Positions 1 through 4,902 of a stretch of 5,984 nt of DNA are shown in pieces. Below the pieces are notes generated by a model. It did no database searches, was not told where the DNA came from, and saw nothing but the letters and a program-made list of their open reading frames with translations. This DNA comes from an uncultured Bacteroides sp. (GTDB lineage Bacteria > Bacteroidota > Bacteroidia > Bacteroidales > Bacteroidaceae). The DNA is taken from contig URWP01000174.1 in NCBI GenBank assembly GCA_900551645.1, forward strand, positions 1 through 5,984, written 5' to 3'. The translations under genes and the position numbers were made by a program. Position 1 is the stretch's first letter. Every line of letters begins with the position of its first letter.

Positions 1-584
1 AGTTGGATGGTGATACCGGTGGTGGTGCCGCCCTGTCTATCCGTACCGTGGTGAACAAGCCTATCAAGTTTGTGGGTACCGGCGAGAAGCTGGATGCCGT
101 AGACCAGTTCCATCCTGCCCGTATGGCCGACCGTATCTTGGGTATGGGTGACATCGTTTCGTTGGTAGAACGTGCCCAGGAACAGTACGACGAGGAAGAA
201 GCCAAGCGCCTGCAGAAGAAAATCCAGAAGAACCAGTTCGATTTCAACGACTTCCTGACTCAAATTCATCAGATCAAGAAGATGGGTAACCTGAAGGAAT
301 TGGCTTCCATGATTCCGGGTGTAGGAAAGGCCATCAAGGATATCGATATCGATGACAATGCGTTCAAGAGCATCGAAGCCATCATTTATTCCATGACTCC
401 GCAGGAACGTACCCATCCGGAAATCCTGAACGGAAGCCGCCGTACCCGTATCGCCAAAGGTAGTGGTACCAGTATTCAGGAAGTGAACCGCCTGTTGAAG
501 CAATTCGACCAGACCCGTAAGATGATGAAGATGGTAACGGGTAGCAAAATGGCCGGCATGATGCAGAAGATGAAGAAGAAATAA
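1..584 (+). CDS. ffh: Signal recognition particle protein Ffh (SRP54), C-terminal part; 5' end outside window
   Basis: Ffh is the SRP GTPase that binds 4.5S/6S RNA and signal sequences of nascent membrane and secreted proteins and docks with FtsY at the inner membrane. The first complete codon is at position 3; about 193 residues are present, so the N domain and most of the G domain are missing. Visible in order: the end of the G domain, with the LDGD segment after the G4 motif and the GTGEKLDAV G5 region (about fragment residues 25-33); the linker ILGMGDIVSLVE; the M domain from about residue 78 (FDFNDFLTQI), with the RNA-binding segment SRRTRIAKGSG (about 145-155); and a Met/Lys-rich tail ending MMQKMKKK. 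The stop is TAA at 582-584, 24 bp before a strong hairpin terminator. Oddity: the usual DARGG/DTRGG motif reads DTGGG, so its Arg is Gly (codon 18-20). The identification is secure; whether the Gly is real is not. Confidence 0.98.
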   Translation, partial: LDGDTGGGAALSIRTVVNKPIKFVGTGEKLDAVDQFHPARMADRILGMGDIVSLVERAQEQYDEEEAKRLQKKIQKNQFDFNDFLTQIHQIKKMGNLKELASMIPGVGKAIKDIDIDDNAFKSIEAIIYSMTPQERTHPEILNGSRRTRIAKGSGTSIQEVNRLLKQFDQTRKMMKMVTGSKMAGMMQKMKKK

Positions 585-608
585 GTGAAGCTATATGTGT
601 TTTAATAG

Positions 609-640
609 AAAAGCGAAGCAAGTCCTGCTTCGCTTTTTTT
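609..640 (+). terminator. Rho-independent terminator of ffh, probably shared with the convergent gene
   Basis: A perfect 10-bp inverted repeat (AAGCGAAGCA at 611-620, TGCTTCGCTT at 626-635) flanks a 5-base loop AGTCC. The stem can extend to 12 bp with the A's at 609-610 and T's at 636-637. On the + strand it is followed directly by a T run to 640 and then ATTT, a strong intrinsic terminator. On the - strand the run after the stem is shorter and interrupted (TTTTCTATT), so it should also stop the convergent gene, but probably less well. The stop codon of that gene (639-641) lies inside the + strand T run. Confidence 0.93.
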
Positions 641-2303
641 ATTTGTGGGTGTCTGCTTTTCCTATTTGCATGACTTGATTTTCAAAATCATCTCTTTCGA
701 TTCTGGATTTGTTCCTCATTTTAGTACGATAGTTATAGATTGTACTGATGGAGCACCGCAGAAAACTTGCCATCTTATTGCTATCGACCAGCCCTAGCCG
801 GAGTAACGCATAAATGCGTAGCTCCTTGTTCAACAGGTGTTCTGATTTAAGTGTGATTTTCTCGTTTTCGCTCAGCAACGCATTGAACTCCTCTATGAAG
901 GTAGGATACAAACTTAAGAAAATACTGTCGAAATGTTTGTAGAGAGCTTCCAGTTCTTCATCAATCTGGCTGGTCGACTTCAATCGTTTGACTAGCATTT
1001 CATAGTGGTGATTGATGGCCAGCTTATAGAGTTGGTTCTGGTAGTTCTCCATTTTATTGATATAACTGGAACATAAATCGAAGAACTGGGCAATGTATTT
1101 TTCTTTGATGTTTCCAATTTCATGCAACTCTTCGTTTTTGTGGTTCAATTCTTCATTCATCAGGTTCAGTCGGTTGTTTAATTCTCTCAGCTGTTCGTTG
1201 CTTTGAGAAAGCGTTTCCTTGATGCGGGAGATTCTCCGTATCTGTAGAACAATATAAATAGCCAGTAGAATCAAGCAGAAGGAGATACAGCTGATGACAA
1301 TCAGACTCGTTCGCAATTTGGCTTTCTGTTTGGTTTCTTCTTGTTTGTACTGGGCATTCAGGTCTGTATAGAATTGATAAATCTGCGAAGTACGAAAATG
1401 GATGCCTGAAGCTATGGCATCTTCTACGGCTATTTGCGCATAGGTGGAGGCCAGTTCCAGATTCTTGTTCTGAAACTCCATCATCGCCAGAATCTGTAAT
1501 GACATGTTTTCTCTAGTGGCATTGCGTAAATCTGTAATGGCCGATAAGGTGAAATAAATTTGGGCCTGATCTGGCTGATTCAGATTCATATAATTGAAGG
1601 CAAGTCCACAAGTAATCATTGCATAATAAGCACTTCCTGCTTCTTCGTCTGCCAATAACTTTTTGAATTCCTTTTCAGCTTCTAGGTATTGTTTCTTATT
1701 AGCCAAAATATTGGCTTGTAATATCTTATAGGATACACTGGAGTGATCCATGACATGGATGAGTGAGTCATCATACAGTGCAAATTGTTTTTTAGCGTAG
1801 GCGTTGTCTCGGGAGGAAATAGAATAATATTCCCAAAACTGGTGATAGGCACTATAATATTCAGCATGTAAATTCTTATCTAGTGAACTGCTGTTTATGC
1901 TTTGTAGAATTTTTTCAGCTTCCAGATACCTGCCTCTCATGGAACAAAGTAGCGAGAGTTTTATTTTAGACATCGAAAGCTCAGATGATTTCTTATAAAG
2001 GGCTGCCAGTTCTAGTTTCTTCTCTGCATAATATATGGCCGAATCGACATTGAACTTTTGATATTCTTCGGCAAGCTGACCATATATGTCGTATCGTTGC
2101 CAGTCGTCTTGTGGCTTGTTTGCCAACCGATGTTTGATTGTTCTTATGCGAGTTTCCTTTTTATTTATGTATTCTTGTCTGTGTCTGATACAATAGTTTA
2201 ATGAATCTGATAAATGTTGGAGCAGAGTGTCGGTGTCGGGGTTCTTGGAGAAAATCGAGACCCAGCAGCATGCGAATAAGATGAAAAAAGCAGTGCGTTT
2301 CAT
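639..2303 (-). CDS. Membrane-anchored TPR/HTH transcriptional regulator, DUF6377-like family
   Basis: The 554-residue protein has the layout of a Bacteroidetes one-component, membrane-spanning regulator. Residues 1-19 are a signal-peptide-like start (KR, then a hydrophobic run; FACC at 10-13 is a poor, very early lipobox, so lipidation is doubtful). Residues about 25-325 are helical and TPR-like, with recurring A/Y/L patterns such as YLEAEKIL (126-133) and YLEAEKEF (206-213). One membrane span lies at about 333-354, followed by basic RRISRIK and a coiled coil at about 360-400. A helical segment leads to a C-terminal HTH at about 491-531 (LNKELRIYALLRLG, then STIYNYRTKMRNKS), the pattern common to this family. 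The inferred topology has the repeats in the periplasm and the HTH in the cytoplasm. The ATG at 2303 is the only plausible start: an in-frame TGA sits three codons upstream, and there is no clear ribosome binding site, as is usual in Bacteroidetes. It is divergent from the tat cluster and convergent with ffh. Its targets are unknown; regulation of the tat cluster is inferred from position only. Confidence 0.85.
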   Translation of the reverse strand: MKRTAFFILFACCWVSIFSKNPDTDTLLQHLSDSLNYCIRHRQEYINKKETRIRTIKHRLANKPQDDWQRYDIYGQLAEEYQKFNVDSAIYYAEKKLELAALYKKSSELSMSKIKLSLLCSMRGRYLEAEKILQSINSSSLDKNLHAEYYSAYHQFWEYYSISSRDNAYAKKQFALYDDSLIHVMDHSSVSYKILQANILANKKQYLEAEKEFKKLLADEEAGSAYYAMITCGLAFNYMNLNQPDQAQIYFTLSAITDLRNATRENMSLQILAMMEFQNKNLELASTYAQIAVEDAIASGIHFRTSQIYQFYTDLNAQYKQEETKQKAKLRTSLIVISCISFCLILLAIYIVLQIRRISRIKETLSQSNEQLRELNNRLNLMNEELNHKNEELHEIGNIKEKYIAQFFDLCSSYINKMENYQNQLYKLAINHHYEMLVKRLKSTSQIDEELEALYKHFDSIFLSLYPTFIEEFNALLSENEKITLKSEHLLNKELRIYALLRLGLVDSNKMASFLRCSISTIYNYRTKMRNKSRIERDDFENQVMQIGKADTHK

Positions 2304-2427
2304 AAGCCATCATAAAAACTAGATTTAATCGTACGAAATTATAAATAATTTGATTTTTACTCCATTTGTGTAGAGTATTTTTTCTGGATGTAATTTTAAT
2401 AGATTGATAAACAGCATTCTGTAAAAT

Positions 2428-2444
2428 ACTTTCAGTTTGAAAGT
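2428..2444. repeat. Short inverted repeat ACTTTC-N5-GAAAGT
   Basis: ACTTTC at 2428-2433 and its exact reverse complement GAAAGT at 2439-2444 are separated by AGTTT. The 6-bp arms are too weak for a terminator, and there is no T run directly behind. A dyad of this size in a divergent intergenic region could be an operator half-site pair, but a 6-bp dyad is also expected by chance in AT-rich DNA. Function is unproven. Confidence 0.35.
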
Positions 2445-2452
2445 GTAGATGC

Positions 2453-2469
2453 CATTGGAGACATTGGAG
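2453..2469. repeat. Tandem direct repeat, two copies of CATTGGAG
   Basis: CATTGGAG occurs at 2453-2460 and again at 2462-2469, one base apart, giving a 9-bp period. The first copy plus the next A contains TTGGAGA (2455-2461), which is complementary to TCTCCAA at 2523-2529, so the two could pair across about 60 bases. The repeat could be a regulator-binding direct repeat or chance. Confidence 0.4.
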
Positions 2470-2478
2470 GTGTTTTTG

Positions 2479-2510
2479 GTTGTATCGTATCATTTTTTTC
2501 TTTAGGTTTG
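2479..2510 (+). promoter_or_regulatory. Possible distal Bacteroidetes-type promoter upstream of tatA
   Basis: TAGGTTTG at 2503-2510 fits the Bacteroidetes -7 consensus TAnnTTTG exactly. GTTG at 2479-2482 is one mismatch from the -33 element TTTG, with a 20-base spacer, which is in the accepted range. A transcript from here would have a leader of about 200 bases before tatA. It is weaker than the proximal candidate because the distance is long and the -33 box imperfect. Confidence 0.3.
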
Positions 2511-2620
2511 GAACGGGTGCCATCTCCAACTCTTCTCTATAAATTATTGCAGGAAAATATATTAAATTTTCTGTAAATCATTTGTTTAGAAGTTTTCGAA
2601 TACTACAAAAAATATTTCAT

Positions 2621-2653
2621 TTTACACGACCCTTTTCCCTTCCTTTATATTTG
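2621..2653 (+). promoter_or_regulatory. Probable promoter of the tatA-tatC-oxidoreductase cluster
   Basis: TATATTTG at 2646-2653 is an exact match to the Bacteroidetes -7 consensus TAnnTTTG. TTTA at 2621-2624 is one mismatch from the -33 TTTG, with a 21-base spacer. Transcription would begin near 2658-2661, giving a leader of roughly 55 bases before the tatA ATG at 2716. It is the best promoter match upstream of the rightward genes and is well placed, but it is called by pattern only. Confidence 0.55.
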
Positions 2654-2715
2654 CAGCACAAGGTTTCAATGACGACCTTCAATATTGAATACTAATTTTT
2701 AAATCTATTGCTGTT

Positions 2716-2940
2716 ATGGGTACACTTTTATTTTTGGGTTCTGTAGGAACCTCTGAAATCCTGTTGATTGCTTTTATCGCTTTACTCTTATTCGGTGGAA
2801 AGAAGATTCCGGAACTGATGCACGGTTTGGGGAAAGGAATCAAGACGTTCAAGGATGGTATGAACGGTATCGAAAAGGATATCAATAAAGGTCTGGATAC
2901 TGATTTGAACAACGAAACTTCACTTCCTGAAAAGAAATAA
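2716..2940 (+). CDS. tatA: Sec-independent protein translocase subunit TatA (TatA/E family)
   Basis: TatA is the small inner-membrane subunit that oligomerises at the TatC receptor and lets folded proteins cross the membrane. This 74-residue protein has the full family layout: a short periplasmic N-terminus, one membrane span at about 13-26 (SEILLIAFIALLLF), the conserved FGGKKIPEL hinge (F26, G27) and an amphipathic helix from about 31 to 50 (ELMHGLGKGIKTFKDGM), then a charged, variable tail. The FGGKKIPEL hinge supports TatA rather than TatB, and no tatB lies nearby, so this is a TatAC-type system in which TatA probably does both jobs. The ATG at 2716 places the start just before the hydrophobic segment as expected. 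The stop is 5 bp before tatC, implying co-transcription. The first hydrophobic stretch (TLLFLGSVG) is longer than in E. coli TatA. Confidence 0.95.
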   Translation: MGTLLFLGSVGTSEILLIAFIALLLFGGKKIPELMHGLGKGIKTFKDGMNGIEKDINKGLDTDLNNETSLPEKK

Positions 2941-2945
2941 CCGAT

Positions 2946-3755
2946 ATGCGTGATGTAGTAGATCATATGGAAATGCCACTCTGGGAGCATTTGGAAGTGC
3001 TGAGGTGGACATTGATACGGATTCTTATCGCATGGGCAATAGGAGTGTTGACCAGTTTTATGTTTATACCTTCTCTGTTCAATCAGGTGGTGCTGGCTCC
3101 GTCCAGAGAAGACTTCTTCTTATATCGGTTTCTGGCGAAATTGAATTCATATACTTCTTTGGTCCCTGATTTTTTGGAGAAGCCTTTCCAGGTGGAGGTT
3201 ATCAATATCAAGCTGGCATCCCAGTTTTTCATTCACATGTCTTTGTCTTTCTGGACATCCCTGCTGATTATTTTTCCTTATATGATTTATGAAATCTGGA
3301 AATTCATCTGTCCGGCTTTGTATGATAATGAACGTATCAAAGTGAGGTGGATATTTATCTTCGGTACATTTATGTTCTTTTTGGGGTGTTTGGTAGGATA
3401 TTATGTTGTATTTCCCCTGACATTGCGTTTTTTGTATACGTATGAACTGAGTTCGTTCATTACCAATCAGTTGACGTTGGATTCATACATGAATAACTTT
3501 TTGATGTTGGTCTTTATGATGGGTATCATGTTTGAATTGCCTTTGCTGGCTGCTTTGTTCTCTAAATTGGGGTTACTGACCCGTACGTTTTTCAAGAAGT
3601 ATCGGAGGTATGCCATTGTCATCCTTCTGACGGTAGCCGCGGTGATTACTCCGTCTTCGGATCCGTTCACTCTAATGGCTGTCTTTATTCCTATCTATAT
3701 GTTGTGGGAAATGAGTGCATGGCTAGTAAAGGCGGATGATGTGTCAGAGGAATAA
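2946..3755 (+). CDS. tatC: Sec-independent protein translocase subunit TatC
   Basis: TatC is the six-span receptor that binds twin-arginine signal peptides and recruits TatA. Visible in 269 residues: the N-terminal motif MPLWEHLEVLR (10-20); spans at about 22-42, 92-116, 134-158, 182-205, 222-236 and 241-259; the cytoplasmic loop IWKFICPALYDNER (117-130), with the conserved Phe (F120) and Glu (E129) matching E. coli F94 and E103; and MFELPL (195-200), with E197 matching E. coli E170. Two oddities: the Glu at the E. coli E15 position is Val (V18), with a Glu one residue earlier (E17), and the first periplasmic loop is longer (R20 to E129 is 109 residues against 86 for R17 to E103 in E. coli). 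The ATG at 2946 was chosen for its 5-bp spacing from tatA; Met8 (2967) or Met10 would also begin before the conserved motif. The family assignment is secure. Confidence 0.97.
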   Translation: MRDVVDHMEMPLWEHLEVLRWTLIRILIAWAIGVLTSFMFIPSLFNQVVLAPSREDFFLYRFLAKLNSYTSLVPDFLEKPFQVEVINIKLASQFFIHMSLSFWTSLLIIFPYMIYEIWKFICPALYDNERIKVRWIFIFGTFMFFLGCLVGYYVVFPLTLRFLYTYELSSFITNQLTLDSYMNNFLMLVFMMGIMFELPLLAALFSKLGLLTRTFFKKYRRYAIVILLTVAAVITPSSDPFTLMAVFIPIYMLWEMSAWLVKADDVSEE

Positions 3756-3785
3756 GCCTTTAAAAATTTTAATATCTAAAAGGTT

Positions 3786-4868
3786 ATGAAAGATTCACAG
3801 ATAAAAATAGGAATCATCGGATTGGGTAGAATGGGCAGATTCTACTTGGATGAAATGAAGAAAAGTGAGAAATGGAACATTGCATACATCTGCGATGTGA
3901 ATCCCGAAGTCAGAAAAGAAGCGGAGAGTCTGGTTCCGGAAGGTACACGGATTGTAGCAGACGAGCAGGTCATTTTCGAAGACGAATCTGTCCAGGCCGT
4001 CGGATTGTTCACGTTGGCAGACCAGCGTTTGTTTCAGATTGAGAAGGCGGTCCGTTACGGTAAGCATGTGATAGCCGAGAAACCGATAGCTGACTCCATT
4101 GAACGGGAGTGGCAAGCGGTAAAGCTAGTGGAGAATAGTTCCATCATCGCTACGGTCAATCTGTATTTGCGTAATGCCTGGTATCATCATGTGTTGAAGC
4201 AGTTTGTCGAGTCCGGTGAGATTGGTGAGCTGGCCATTATCCGTATCTGCCACATGACTCCGGGATTGGCTCCCGGTGAAGGGCACGAATACGAAGGACC
4301 TGCTTTCCATGATTGTGGAATGCATTATGTCGATATTGCCCGCTGGTATGCCGGATGCGAATATGAGACCTGGCATGCGCAGGGGATGAGAATGTGGAGC
4401 TATAAAGACCCGTGGTGGCTTCAGTGTCATGGTACATTCCAGAACGGAATCGTATTCGATATTACACAGGGATTCGTATATGGGCAGTTGGCGAAAGACC
4501 AGACACACAATTCATATACTGATTTGATAGGCACCAAGGGGATAGCCAGAATGACTCATGATTTCAAGACGGCTGTGGTGGAATTGCATGGAGTTACCCG
4601 CACCGAGCGGATAGAAAGACCTTATGGCGGGAAGAATATCGATGTGTTGTGCGACTTGTTTGCCTTGTGTATTCTTGAAGGGAAACTTTCACCGGATTTA
4701 CCTCCGATGCGTGATTCGGCAATTGCGTCCGGATATGCCTGGAAATTCCTGCAGGACGCTACGATGCATGCCTTACCCGCCATTGGTGATAATGCCACAC
4801 TGGAGGAAATCCGCCAACGGAGAAGGACGATGACAAACGGCTATGGGCTTTTAAAACACTTTAAATAA
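3786..4868 (+). CDS. Gfo/Idh/MocA family oxidoreductase, cytoplasmic (no signal peptide)
   Basis: This 360-residue protein has the normal length and two-domain plan of the family. The N-terminal Rossmann fold begins at residue 7 with IGIIGLGRMG (GLGRMG at 12-17, dinucleotide binding), has an acidic residue at the end of strand 2 (CDVNP, D37) and the signature AEKP (97-100), with K99 as the expected catalytic Lys. The C-terminal alpha/beta domain carries HDCGMHYVDIARW (175-187), where D176 and H180 match the Asp/His pair of inositol dehydrogenases. It is therefore probably an active NAD(P)-dependent dehydrogenase of an inositol, sugar or sugar derivative; the substrate is not visible. It starts directly at the Rossmann strand, so there is no export signal. 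It lies 30 bp after tatC and 34 bp before a second, exported-looking family member, with no terminator between, suggesting one operon. Automatic labels such as inositol 2-dehydrogenase would be over-specific. Confidence 0.93.
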   Translation: MKDSQIKIGIIGLGRMGRFYLDEMKKSEKWNIAYICDVNPEVRKEAESLVPEGTRIVADEQVIFEDESVQAVGLFTLADQRLFQIEKAVRYGKHVIAEKPIADSIEREWQAVKLVENSSIIATVNLYLRNAWYHHVLKQFVESGEIGELAIIRICHMTPGLAPGEGHEYEGPAFHDCGMHYVDIARWYAGCEYETWHAQGMRMWSYKDPWWLQCHGTFQNGIVFDITQGFVYGQLAKDQTHNSYTDLIGTKGIARMTHDFKTAVVELHGVTRTERIERPYGGKNIDVLCDLFALCILEGKLSPDLPPMRDSAIASGYAWKFLQDATMHALPAIGDNATLEEIRQRRRTMTNGYGLLKHFK

Positions 4869-4902
4869 AAATATTGATAGTATTAACTTTAAATTGAATC
4901 TT

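Larger units (their letters stand above)
2304..2715. other. AT-rich divergent intergenic region between the regulator gene and tatA
   Basis: These 412 bases hold no convincing gene. They contain two rightward promoter matches (2621-2653 and 2479-2510), a small inverted repeat (2428-2444), a 9-bp-period direct repeat (2453-2469) and a T-rich stretch (2492-2503). No clear leftward promoter for the regulator was found. A leftward open frame crosses part of the region (from 2529) but runs out of frame into the 5' end of the regulator and has no recognisable composition or motif. The length is more than two simple promoters need, which leaves room for operators or a long leader. Confidence 0.7.

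Noticed and set aside
382..621. Leftward open frame of 79 codons over the ffh 3' end
   Set aside because: It is antisense to the conserved SRP M domain and begins inside the terminator hairpin; its serine runs arise from the reverse of ffh codons.
2266..2277. Lipobox in the regulator N-terminus (LFAC at residues 9-12)
   Set aside because: The Cys is too close to the N-terminus and has a Phe at -2; a normal signal peptide or signal anchor is more likely.
2334..2341. Possible leftward -7 box (TAATTTCG) for the regulator gene
   Set aside because: It has one mismatch to TAnnTTTG and no TTTG-like -33 element 19-21 bases upstream, so it was not called.
2161..2529. Leftward open frame of 122 codons spanning the intergenic region and the 5' end of the regulator gene
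   Set aside because: Its second half is out of frame with the well-supported regulator; the product is His/Gln-rich with no motif, signal or family resemblance, and no promoter match stands before it.
1..2940. Functional link between SRP (ffh) and Tat because both export systems lie close together
   Set aside because: They are separated by a terminator and a convergent regulator gene; the closeness gives no evidence of a shared role.
3778..3783. AAAAGG before the cytoplasmic oxidoreductase as a Shine-Dalgarno site
   Set aside because: It is only 2 bases from the ATG, too close to work, and Bacteroidetes seldom use such sites.
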